From: Entamoeba invadens IP1
Taxonomy: Eukaryota > Evosea > Mastigamoebida > Endamoebidae
Length of the DNA: 64,000 bases
Assembly: GCF_000330505.1 (NCBI RefSeq)
Contig: NW_004443648.1
Coordinates: 735,479-799,478, forward strand
Direction: 5' to 3'
This document shows positions 21,556-30,021 of this stretch, in pieces (positions within the stretch are counted from its first letter, which is position 1; the number at the start of each line of letters is the position of its first letter). Below the pieces are notes generated by a model. The model did not search any database and was not told the DNA's origin. It saw nothing but the letters and a program-made list of their open reading frames with translations. A program made the position numbers and the translations under genes.

Positions 21556-22497
21556 TTGACAAATCAGTTGCTCAAACATGACGTGGTCGAGTCTCAAGTC
21601 AATGCCCTTGTTGATTACTATGCGTCGCGCGGGAAGATCAATCAGTTGATCATCGAGATGGCCAAACGGGAGATCGACTCGACATGCAAACACAACTTCT
21701 TGTTTCGAGGAAACTCTCCTTTTACACGTGTTTACAGTGCTTATTTGAAGAAATACTGTGTTGATTTATTAAATGCGACTTCGGTCAGTCTTCTCAATTT
21801 CTATGAAGTCGAAATAGTGACTGATCGACTTCAGAATGGGAGTAAAGCAGAGATTGAGTTAACGAAGACACAATTAGTTGAAGGGTTTAGTCAACTTGTC
21901 TTTGATAATTTGACACGAATTCCCTTTCACCTTCGCTGTGTTTTGCGTTCTATTTATCATCGAGTGACTGAGAAACGTTCGGCAATAGAAGCTAGAAATG
22001 CCGTCTCGACACTTTTCTTCTTAAGATTCTTGTTAACGCCATTTACAGCACACTCGGAGATTCTTAAAATCCTCCAAATGGAAGTGAACAAAGTCTTCAT
22101 CCAAAGAGAAGGAATCGAACCAAACAAAAATCTGAAAATGGCGATAGATGGCTTAATGATGATCATCTTGTCTTCACCAATAGGGTTTGACGCAGGTCTT
22201 GTCTCGTCTAAATTACAAGAAGCGTCTCTCCTCAAGATCGTTGATACTGTCAAGATGGAGATGAAGAAAATTAACAACAATTTCGACGGAGACTTCAGCG
22301 ACATCTTTACAGCTGTCAAAGGGCGGTGTGATCCTTGTTTGACTCAAAACGTCAATTTTGCTGTCTCCGAGTTTATGACTTGGGTCGAAGACGAGGAGCG
22401 ACTGTCTGTCGAGCTTAACACAAGTCTTCGTACTGAAGTCGAGAAGCTCAAAAGAGTAAATCAGTTCCTTCGAAGCAAGCTCAACATGCTTCAATAA
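21556..22497 (+). CDS. RasGAP-domain protein (5' end unresolved)
   Basis: About 313 residues, almost all a Ras GTPase-activating domain. The Arg-finger segment is FLFRGNSPFTRVYSAYLKK (about 48-66), followed by IPFHLRCVLRSIYHRV and then the conserved FLR block AVSTLFFLRFLLTP (about 145-158), as in p120GAP, neurofibromin and IQGAP-type domains. It would stimulate GTP hydrolysis on Ras/Rap-type GTPases. The frame opens after a stop at 21550 with no ATG before the domain; the first candidate is TTG at 21556. Either a short 5' exon is missing (for example 21421 onward, joined at the CAG near 21565) or the start is the ATG at 21658. The C-terminus has a short coiled coil. Confidence 0.85.
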   Translation: MTNQLLKHDVVESQVNALVDYYASRGKINQLIIEMAKREIDSTCKHNFLFRGNSPFTRVYSAYLKKYCVDLLNATSVSLLNFYEVEIVTDRLQNGSKAEIELTKTQLVEGFSQLVFDNLTRIPFHLRCVLRSIYHRVTEKRSAIEARNAVSTLFFLRFLLTPFTAHSEILKILQMEVNKVFIQREGIEPNKNLKMAIDGLMMIILSSPIGFDAGLVSSKLQEASLLKIVDTVKMEMKKINNNFDGDFSDIFTAVKGRCDPCLTQNVNFAVSEFMTWVEDEERLSVELNTSLRTEVEKLKRVNQFLRSKLNMLQ

Positions 22498-22712
22498 AAA
22501 AGTCTGTCTGTATGTTCGCACAACAATAATAATTACTGTTTTTAATTTAAGTTAATTAAATTGAATTAACTATTACAATTAAATTAACTATATAAATAGT
22601 ATAAAGTTCAAGTAATGTAATATAACTCTATATTAATTTAATTAACTATTTATCAATTGACATGTTAATAGTAAATAATACTAAAAATATAATAACTAAT
22701 AATTCCTAGAGA

Positions 22713-23047
22713 ATGTCAGCCGAACAACAACAAGCGCCAAGAGTCATGTGGCCGTATGACATAGAAGATGAAGCCAATTTTAGTGTATTAAGTATGTTCT
22801 CCGTCATCATGAGTCTTGTGTCCTTTTTCTACAAAGTTTGTTGTTTTCTCTGCCGAACAAACCCTTTCAAGAATACCTCACCGTCTAGTCTCGTTTATTA
22901 GTTCTCGGCGCTTTACTGCTGTTTGTCTTTTCTGTCCCACACAAACAAAAATCGGACCTTTCGATCACGTCATTGATGATGTCAGCTGCTCCTGCTATAG
23001 GTGCAGTTGTGTTCTGCTATTTCTTGCAGCCCGAGAATTACTTCTAA
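22713..23047 (+). CDS. Asterix/WDR83OS (UPF0139) ER membrane protein of the PAT complex, spliced
   Basis: Exons 22713-22835 and 22889-23047 give 93 residues. The 53-base intron starts GTTTGTT and ends CGTCTAG, phase 0. The joined protein has a short hydrophilic N-terminus with a MWPYDIEDEANF segment, a first hydrophobic stretch (FSVLSMFSVIMSLVSFF), a second (LLVLGALLLFVFSV) and a third (SAAPAIGAVVFCYFL), then QPENYF. This is the length, topology and C-terminal motif of Asterix/WDR83OS (human ends in SYLQNPQP). Asterix pairs with CCDC47 in the PAT complex, an intramembrane chaperone for polar transmembrane helices during ER insertion. Either exon alone looks like noise. Confidence 0.8.
22836..22888 (+). 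other. spliceosomal intron in Asterix-like gene (53 nt)
   Basis: Starts GTTTGTTG and ends CGTCTAG. Without removal the frame stops at 22901; with removal it reads through to a stop at 23047 and matches the UPF0139 family on both sides. Confidence 0.85.
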
Positions 23048-23143
23048 TTGAATTTTTTTATTGCACTGCGACTTAGTGTTTTAAAGAAGACAACAAGAAA
23101 AGAAGGTGGTTGTTCCCAAAATGAAATGAAAAGACAACTCAAA

Positions 23144-23659
23144 TTACTTTTTCCCGATCTTCTTGACTTTATCTGCTAAGCCATGGCCCATGTTCTTCAA
23201 AGTCCTTTTAATAGAAGCCTTGTGATGGACTTTAAAGTCAGGCTTCAAAATGTGTTTCGCTTCCTTTGTGATGTCGCGAATGGAAGAGAAACGCTTCTCC
23301 AAACGAACTCTTCGGATCATTTGTTTTTGATACTTATGAGGAAGAGATTTAATGATCTTCCGAAGGGTTCGCATCATAGCTAATTTTCGTGTGTGAAGAA
23401 CAACTAACTGTGAACGCAAGTGTGAGATCTTACGCCCTATTATGTACTTCTGCTTTTTAGTTATCGAATTCTTCAGATCGAGAACATTTTCATCAATCAT
23501 GTTCCCAATGTGACGCTCTTGATCTTCTACTTCTTGTAAACGCATCTCAATCTCACCAGCTCGCTCCTCGACACGGTAGAGAGTCGACATCCAAAATCCG
23601 CTCGACTGGCCAAAAACACAGAGTGCTAGAACTAACACCAAAATCCCGACAAATCGCAT
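23144..23659 (-). CDS. secreted or type II membrane, basic coiled-coil protein, unrecognised
   Basis: 171 residues from the ATG at 23659, chosen because a signal peptide follows at once (MRFVGILVLVLALCVFGQ). An ATG 15 codons upstream would put a basic leader before it and favour a type II anchor. The mature part is helical: RVEERAGEIEMRLQEVEDQE is heptad-like, and the rest is very Lys/Arg/His-rich, ending KVKKIGKK. No cysteine motif or enzyme signature. Family unknown; likely to bind acidic partners, which is inference from charge alone. No repeat of this type elsewhere in the window. Confidence 0.65.
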   Translation of the reverse strand: MRFVGILVLVLALCVFGQSSGFWMSTLYRVEERAGEIEMRLQEVEDQERHIGNMIDENVLDLKNSITKKQKYIIGRKISHLRSQLVVLHTRKLAMMRTLRKIIKSLPHKYQKQMIRRVRLEKRFSSIRDITKEAKHILKPDFKVHHKASIKRTLKNMGHGLADKVKKIGKK

Positions 23660-23704
23660 CGTGTGTAAAATATGAAACTTTTTAGTTCCTTTTTTTGAAG
23701 ACAA

Positions 23705-24527
23705 AATTAATTAAAAGGATTTGACTTTTATGCCTTTATAGGAATTTTACTTCTATTAGTTCGGGATTCACTACATCGTTGAGGTAATTTGAGCCAATTC
23801 TTAAATACGATTTTTTTACTATACTTTAGTAAAAACTTAAATCAACTTTTTTTTCACATTTCTTTTGTTTTTGTTGGTTTATTGATTTTATATCACGCTA
23901 AATATCGGGATGAATTAAAATTAATATAATTAGAAATCTCAAAGAACATCTTGATTGTTTTGTTACTAATTTAATAATTATTAATTTAATTATAATTGAT
24001 TTAAACTATAATATATTTATGATTCTAAAGATTAGTATTATTATTACATATTAACACTTTAAAAAACATTAAACAAAATTCAAGTGGTCTAAAAATCGGG
24101 AAATCTAGAGTTTATTAAATAAAATTCCGTTTTTTAGAGTTTTTATTTTGTGCATAAACAATACACAAGCCAAAAAAAGGAAAACCATTAAAAAATGGAT
24201 TAATATCCCTGTAAAAACAGGGATATTTATAAAACAAATTAAAATGTAAAAAAATGTTCATATTATTCCTTTTTTATATTAATTTATAATTATATTTAAA
24301 TAACTTATATATTATACTAATTTTAAACAATTATTTAATAAATTGTTTGTTTTGATATAATAAAAAGCTATTTTTTTTTTGTTGTTTTGATTATAATATT
24401 TTAGGTTTCATAATTAATAATAATGATTAACAACTCGAAAACAAAACAAATCTTAGTTAATCACTTTCATCACAAATAATAAATTGTATTACAACGTATG
24501 TAAAAATAAAAACATTTTTATTAAGAA
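23705..24527. other. AT-rich intergenic region with one dispersed repeat copy
   Basis: Besides the repeat at 24051-24227 the region is A/T runs without a credible frame. Confidence 0.5.
24051..24227. repeat. dispersed repeat, copy B, ending in a perfect hairpin
   Basis: Homologous to 16323-16487. Copy B ends in a perfect 10-bp inverted repeat, AATATCCCTG then six bases then CAGGGATATT (24202-24227). Only this copy has the closing arm. A terminal hairpin after a conserved non-coding body would fit a small mobile element, or a folded RNA or terminator; which one is unknown. Confidence 0.7.
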
Positions 24528-24598
24528 GCATTTGTGGTCTAAGGGCAGAATTCCACCCTTCCAAGGTGGAGATCCGGGTTCGAGTCCCGGCAAATGCA
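24528..24598 (+). tRNA. tRNA-Gly (anticodon UCC)
   Basis: 71 bases with all four arms: acceptor GCATTTG/CAAATGC with discriminator A, anticodon stem CCACC/GGTGG around loop CTTCCAA (anticodon TCC), and T arm CCGGG/CCCGG with B box GGTTCGAGTCC. A T-run follows at once as RNA polymerase III terminator. No intron. Confidence 0.97.
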
Positions 24599-24646
24599 TT
24601 TTTATTTTTTAGTGTTGTATTTTTTTAAATAATTAAAAAAGAAAAA

Positions 24647-24728
24647 CGACAACGGCAGGATTTGAACCTACGCCTCAAATGAGAAATGATTTCGAGTCAT
24701 ACGCCTTGGACCACTCGGCCACGTTGTC
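24647..24728 (-). tRNA. tRNA-Ser (anticodon CGA)
   Basis: 82 bases on the minus strand: acceptor GACAACG/CGTTGTC with discriminator G, loop CTCGAAA (anticodon CGA), a long variable arm (TCTCATTTGAG) as in serine tRNAs, and B box GGTTCAAATCC. Terminator T-runs follow. It converges on the Gly tRNA with 48 bases between them. Confidence 0.95.
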
Positions 24729-25940
24729 TTATTCTTTCTTATTTTAATATAACTAATAAATTAATGTACAAATTAAACTTAAACTATATAAGCTATCAAT
24801 AATAATATAATAATAAAATACTATAAACAGTGTTTTTTTGTTATAACAGAAACATTGAACAATTTTTAAAAACAATTTTTAAAAAATAATTTGTCTTTCT
24901 TTATGATGTATTAAATTATGTGATTTCAATTTTTATAATATGAAAATTGTTTAAAATATTGTCATCAGTACTTGAAACACATAGATGAATTGTAATATTG
25001 AACAAACATGATGAAACTGTTTGTTATCTTGAAGCTATTATAACCAAATATTAAACTTTTGATAAAAAAATGAAATGAGATTTGCAATATAAGAAGAATA
25101 ACTCCAATTTTTGTGTTAAACACAAGTGGGCTGAGTTTAAAACAATTCAGTAGTATGATTAATACCACTATAATCCAATATATAAATGTCACTTTGTGAA
25201 TTTTAAATAACATCGAAAAAGAGTTATGCCATTTTAAATTCGACTTTTAAATAATAATGATGAATTTTTGATTAATTGGTATTAAACTTTAAAGATAGTA
25301 TAATTAAATTATTTTTTTTCTTAATAAAATGTAATTTCTAGAAATAGAGAAATGAGAAATAGGAGTTGTGACATTTCATTCCCAGAAATCACTTTTAAAC
25401 AACATCCAATTAAAAAAATATGCCAAAAATTTAAAAGTGCTGTCGGGTAGTAAAATGTAACTAAAACTCAAATAAGGAGGGATTAATGTCTGTGTTTTAT
25501 AGGTATTAAGAGTTTATTACAAGCCAAATAATCAGGAATAAAAAACATTTTTCATATCAAAAAAAAATTACTGTGGAAAACAGACAACAAAATACAACTA
25601 TTGCATTTTGAGCCAATTGTGTCCATGTATATATAACAAATTATATTTTATTGATAAAATATAATAAAGTAATAATAATCTCTTTTCAACAAACAAACAT
25701 GAGTCTGATTGATTTAAAAGTAACTTTCATGTTATCATATTCTCCCGTTTTATTTGAATATGTTGAATGATAAATATTCTAAATATTAAGGTTTATTTAC
25801 AATTAAAACGATATATAATGGTAAACTATAATAATGGTAAAACTAACCATTCTCAATCCCAAGAAAATAACACCTTGAAAAATTTTGTTCAATAGACTGT
25901 TTCTGACAATGAAGAACAAATATATCAAAGCGAAGCAACT
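24729..25940. other. AT-rich intergenic region, no gene accepted
   Basis: 1.2 kb between the Ser tRNA and the PQ-loop gene. The 82-codon frame at 24965-25213 (minus) is hydrophobic and AT-driven, and was not accepted. No transposon ends seen. Confidence 0.4.
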
Positions 25941-27035
25941 ATGCAGTTGGTCCAACTTCTTGTGCTGATTCTTATGATTGTTCAGAACCTCGCATTCTCA
26001 CTAGACGGCCTCGATGCCTGCAAAAACGCTCCACTTGAAGACTCGTCGGACTTCAGTTTTGTTACTGAAATGTCGTGGTTTGGAATTCTGCTTGGTGTGT
26101 TGATCATCTTTTTTTCATTTGTCTGTCTCTTCCCGCAAATCTACAAAATTTTGCGGCTGAGGGACGGCAACGGGTTGTCACCATCATTTCTTCTTATTTT
26201 GTCCTTCAATCAAATATTCGCAGTGATCAACGCAACGATCACAAATTTTCCAACAGTCCACAGCTGTTTTGTGATTGGGTTTAAATTGTGTTTGCCGCAA
26301 CTTCTATCGTTCTTTCAAATTGTGGAACTGTTGTTGTTGTGCTACCCAATTTTCTTTTTGTTCCTTGTTTTTTACAAAGACAAGAAGTCGAAGAACTTCA
26401 AACGGTCGCTGATCTATTTCGTCTCGGCGTGCTTCTTTTTGATTTTTTCAATTGGAATCATAGCAGGCTGTTTACTGATTTGGGGTGAATGCGACAAGAT
26501 CACATATTACGTTGGGCTTTCATTTGGTATTGGATCAACCCTCACGACTTTGGTCGAGTACTTTCCACAAATTTGGTTGACGTTCAGGACGAAAGAGTGT
26601 GGATCAATGTCATTCACTACAAATTGGGTAACCACTGTAGGAACGGCGGTCATCACATTTTACATGATATTTGGAACAAAACAGCACTTCACCACGTTGA
26701 TGAGTTATGTCATGAGTTTGCTCCAACATATTGTGTTGTGCTTTTTGCAATTAAAGTATGATTACATTGACAAGTGCTCCGCTAATAAAGCGAATAAGTA
26801 CGTGAAGACGAAGATCAACACAATGAGGAGTTGGGTTGGGTTGGCTCCTTTGCCGTATGAAGACTTTAAAGAGCTTCCTCGAGACGAAATGAAAGACGGA
26901 GAAAAAAGTGTTGACAGCGAATCGAAAGACAAAATCTCTCCTGCCAGCCTGCAGGAGGAGCTCGTTGAGAGCAAGACTGAGTCCCTGCATGATGATGATT
27001 CTGTACTTAAGTACGATGATGAAATAGAACTCTAA
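25941..27035 (+). CDS. PQ-loop repeat membrane transporter
   Basis: 364 residues. A signal-peptide-like start (about 1-20) is followed by about seven spans. Two PQ-loop motifs are clear: LFPQIYKILRLRDGNGLSP (about 64-82) and YFPQIWLTFRTKECGSMS (about 206-223). Proteins of this fold include cystinosin, lysosomal cationic amino acid exporters (PQLC2/Ypq) and MPDU1; a lysosomal or vacuolar amino-acid transporter is the usual role, but the substrate is not shown. The cytosolic tail (about 280-364) is acidic, with a DDDSVLKYDDEIEL end that could carry sorting signals. The start ATG at 25941 gives the signal sequence directly. Confidence 0.85.
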   Translation: MQLVQLLVLILMIVQNLAFSLDGLDACKNAPLEDSSDFSFVTEMSWFGILLGVLIIFFSFVCLFPQIYKILRLRDGNGLSPSFLLILSFNQIFAVINATITNFPTVHSCFVIGFKLCLPQLLSFFQIVELLLLCYPIFFLFLVFYKDKKSKNFKRSLIYFVSACFFLIFSIGIIAGCLLIWGECDKITYYVGLSFGIGSTLTTLVEYFPQIWLTFRTKECGSMSFTTNWVTTVGTAVITFYMIFGTKQHFTTLMSYVMSLLQHIVLCFLQLKYDYIDKCSANKANKYVKTKINTMRSWVGLAPLPYEDFKELPRDEMKDGEKSVDSESKDKISPASLQEELVESKTESLHDDDSVLKYDDEIEL

Positions 27036-27264
27036 TTTAATGCCTTTTATATGGTTTCGTTCCGAAACGGTGGTTTTGAGTAAATGAGAAGATTGTAATC
27101 ACAACCGTTGATTTGTTAACATTTGATGAAATGAATTGAATTGTGGAATAAGCTGGCACTTGAGCACCGAAAATCAGTGGAAATAATTGGAAATCGAAAA
27201 GGTCAAAGCAAAAATAGATTACCATTTTTATGAGTACAAAAAATGGTAAAACTAACAATCTATA

Positions 27265-29922
27265 ATGAGCGACAAGTCAGGGGAGGACGAGCATTTGAAC
27301 GACGAAATGGGAGACATTTACTATTTAAGATCAGACGACTTCAAACCCAACCCTACAACACATCGCGGGTGGTCCAAGCAACTCTCCGTCACTATCTTGG
27401 CTGCTATATGCTTGATCGCAAATTCGTTTTGTCTCATTTTCGTCGATAACAATCTCCACGGATTTATCTTAATCCTGTCAGTTGGTATTGTTGAAGGTAT
27501 TGTGTTCTTGGCGTACAGTCTTGTCAAGTTTGTTCTCAGAATTGACAAAGTCCAACAATTTTTGAAAAAGAACCGAATTGTCAAAAAGGTGTTTTCCACA
27601 CTGATCAACAATTACGACGAAAAGACCTTTGTTTTCAAATTACCAAACGTTGAAAAGATCATCGCTGAGAATATGGTATACGTCATCCCAGAAGATGATA
27701 GAGAGAATTTGTCGCCGCTTGCAAGGTTTGAACGGTTGTATTTCACATTCTGTCAACAGAACGAGTATCACATCAAAATATTCTCAATATTCCTCTCGAT
27801 TGTTGCGTGCGTTGTGGCGTTTGTTGAGTTGTTCTTCTTCTCACAATCTGCCGTGTCTTTCAGAAATTTGTATTCCCAAGTTGTGGAATATACGATTGTG
27901 TGCTTCATCAATATCTCGTTGGCGATTTTCTTTTTCTGGAAAATCTTGTTGGTCGTATTTTTCGTTCTTTTTGAGCTGTCGTTTGCGATTGTTCATAACT
28001 CGTTCAAACAGGAAACTTTTCTGTCATTTTTCTTGCTTCTTGTAGTGACCGTTATTTTCGGATTTATTGTTCCAATGACGTCAGTGCATTTCTATTCACT
28101 TTTATTGATACTTTTCACGTTTGCAGTATTGATTTCTATTGTCATAGTGTTGGCGATTAAGGCGACCATACTTTTATACAATCTAACACGACAAAATCGT
28201 TCGCTTTGGGTGTACATTAAAGAGAAAATAACCGCAATGAAATCACGGAAAATAGCTACCACCATTGTTCTGGTGTTTATTTTGTTTGTATTTGTTTTGA
28301 ATGTATGTTCTGTACTTGTTTTTGTGATGTACACAAAACCAGAGGAGCACTTGGTGACAACATTCGACACCGTCAATGCGACGTTTGCACACAACTCGAC
28401 GAGTTACTGCGACTTTGAAAAACACATTTCACAACTGACGTTTGGCATTGGAGAGGCGACGTATTTCCGACAAGAATACGCAAAGCCCTCGATTATAACG
28501 CCAACTATCAACATGTCTGATTTGTTAGAAGTGAGTTCTTCTACAAAAGACTATTACCGTATGACAAGTGAAAGAATCCCGATGAATGGAATTGTTTATT
28601 ACCCAAGCGTTATCAAACCAATGAACGAAGTTGTATTTATTTTATCGAATTCCATGACCAATTTAATTGACACTGATATGGGGTACGTCTACTTGCAGGA
28701 GTCACTTGCAGAAAACGGGATTGTGTCCATTTCCCTTGACCACGGGTTTTTGGATAAAGATGTGAACGGTGAGTGGATTGTTCCAAAGGACAACACAAGT
28801 GAGGTGAGTGAGGTGTACATTGAAGCTCGAGTACGGTTAACTCTTAACGCAATGAATTATTTGTACGACAGACTCAACCAACATTTCAATATGAAATTGA
28901 ACTTTAGTGGAATAGGGATTATTGGTGATCGAGAGGGTGGCGGCGTGGCTATGCGAGTAAGCAACACACTCAAGAACAACGAACAAGTGGTTGGGATAGA
29001 TAATATGCAACCAATTAAGGTGGTGAGTTTTTCTGCAATGAATTGCAAAGAAATTCCGATCAACAACCCAATTCAAAACCTCGATTCGTTCTTTTTAGAG
29101 ACGTTACCAGAGCTGTCTGCGTATGATCCGCCACTTTTGTCGAGTTACTACTTATTTAATAAGACAGAAAGGAACGACTCACGGGAGTACCAATACAGTG
29201 GATGTTTGATCATAGAAAAGGGTATTGGAACGTCGTTTAACATGAAAGACAAACGAAACACGTCCGACATCTGGGTAGATAAATTGTACAAGAACGAACC
29301 AAACATGTTGACTGATACCGAGTTGCGATGTGTTTCAAACAACTACTTGACAAGTCACTTTTTGTGCAGCTTAGTTGGTGATTGCACCAATTTGGACTTG
29401 TTAAAGGACTTCAAAAATGGAAAGGGAATCATCCCAACTAAAAGTGAGTATTATAGCACGTTTGAGTCGAGTAAGGAAGTGATTGTATTTGCTAATGGAA
29501 GCGAAAATGCTGTGATTATGGATACAAACGCAACCTTCTCAGGAAAGTTGTTCCAAAATATTTACCAATCACTCCACTTGATATTCGCGTGTGATGCAGG
29601 TCAGTTGTGCTATTGCGAATTCAAGAGGAAAGAGAATATAAATGCAAGTGGAATAAAATTTTCATTCTTCAAAGACGTGGACAACAAAGAGATTAAGTAT
29701 GACCAATTTGTGGTTGTGTACAAAAGTAACGGGGAAATATTTCGGCTGCCTTCGTTCACTTACAAACGAATTGACACCCATGACAGTAGTACGGATATCG
29801 CCAAACTGTTTTTGTTACAGACGTATTCATTTGACTTTCCTACTCCAAATGTTTATGTTACAAAGTTTAGAGTGTACTTCACAAAGGAAATTCTTCTCGA
29901 CGATATTGCGTTTTACTATTAA
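27265..29922 (+). CDS. multispan membrane protein with an alpha/beta-hydrolase-like ectodomain lacking the serine
   Basis: 885 residues. The first 360 contain eight or so hydrophobic spans (about 38-90, 170-350) with cytosolic basic loops. The remaining 525 residues have N-glycosylation sequons (NTS, NFS, NKT, NMS) and a fold resembling alpha/beta hydrolases: strands VVFILSN and GIVSISLDHG, and an elbow at IGIIGDREGGG (551-560). In related secreted lipases and PAF-acetylhydrolase-like enzymes this reads GHSxGG; here the Ser position is Arg556, so the domain should not be a serine hydrolase. Possibly a binding or receptor module; function not assigned. Convergent with the ARM-repeat gene, 99 bases apart. 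Confidence 0.6.
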   Translation: MSDKSGEDEHLNDEMGDIYYLRSDDFKPNPTTHRGWSKQLSVTILAAICLIANSFCLIFVDNNLHGFILILSVGIVEGIVFLAYSLVKFVLRIDKVQQFLKKNRIVKKVFSTLINNYDEKTFVFKLPNVEKIIAENMVYVIPEDDRENLSPLARFERLYFTFCQQNEYHIKIFSIFLSIVACVVAFVELFFFSQSAVSFRNLYSQVVEYTIVCFINISLAIFFFWKILLVVFFVLFELSFAIVHNSFKQETFLSFFLLLVVTVIFGFIVPMTSVHFYSLLLILFTFAVLISIVIVLAIKATILLYNLTRQNRSLWVYIKEKITAMKSRKIATTIVLVFILFVFVLNVCSVLVFVMYTKPEEHLVTTFDTVNATFAHNSTSYCDFEKHISQLTFGIGEATYFRQEYAKPSIITPTINMSDLLEVSSSTKDYYRMTSERIPMNGIVYYPSVIKPMNEVVFILSNSMTNLIDTDMGYVYLQESLAENGIVSISLDHGFLDKDVNGEWIVPKDNTSEVSEVYIEARVRLTLNAMNYLYDRLNQHFNMKLNFSGIGIIGDREGGGVAMRVSNTLKNNEQVVGIDNMQPIKVVSFSAMNCKEIPINNPIQNLDSFFLETLPELSAYDPPLLSSYYLFNKTERNDSREYQYSGCLIIEKGIGTSFNMKDKRNTSDIWVDKLYKNEPNMLTDTELRCVSNNYLTSHFLCSLVGDCTNLDLLKDFKNGKGIIPTKSEYYSTFESSKEVIVFANGSENAVIMDTNATFSGKLFQNIYQSLHLIFACDAGQLCYCEFKRKENINASGIKFSFFKDVDNKEIKYDQFVVVYKSNGEIFRLPSFTYKRIDTHDSSTDIAKLFLLQTYSFDFPTPNVYVTKFRVYFTKEILLDDIAFYY

Positions 29923-30021
29923 AATATGTTTTTTTTGTATTCTTATTATTTCTTTATATAAAGATGTTGTGATACATTGAATTATTTAGAATGACTGAAT
30001 AATTGGAGTATAAAGAAGAAT

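Noticed and set aside
24965..25213. 82-codon hydrophobic frame on the minus strand
   Set aside because: Ile/Leu/Phe/Lys-rich composition expected from AT-rich DNA and no GC rise compared with its flanks.
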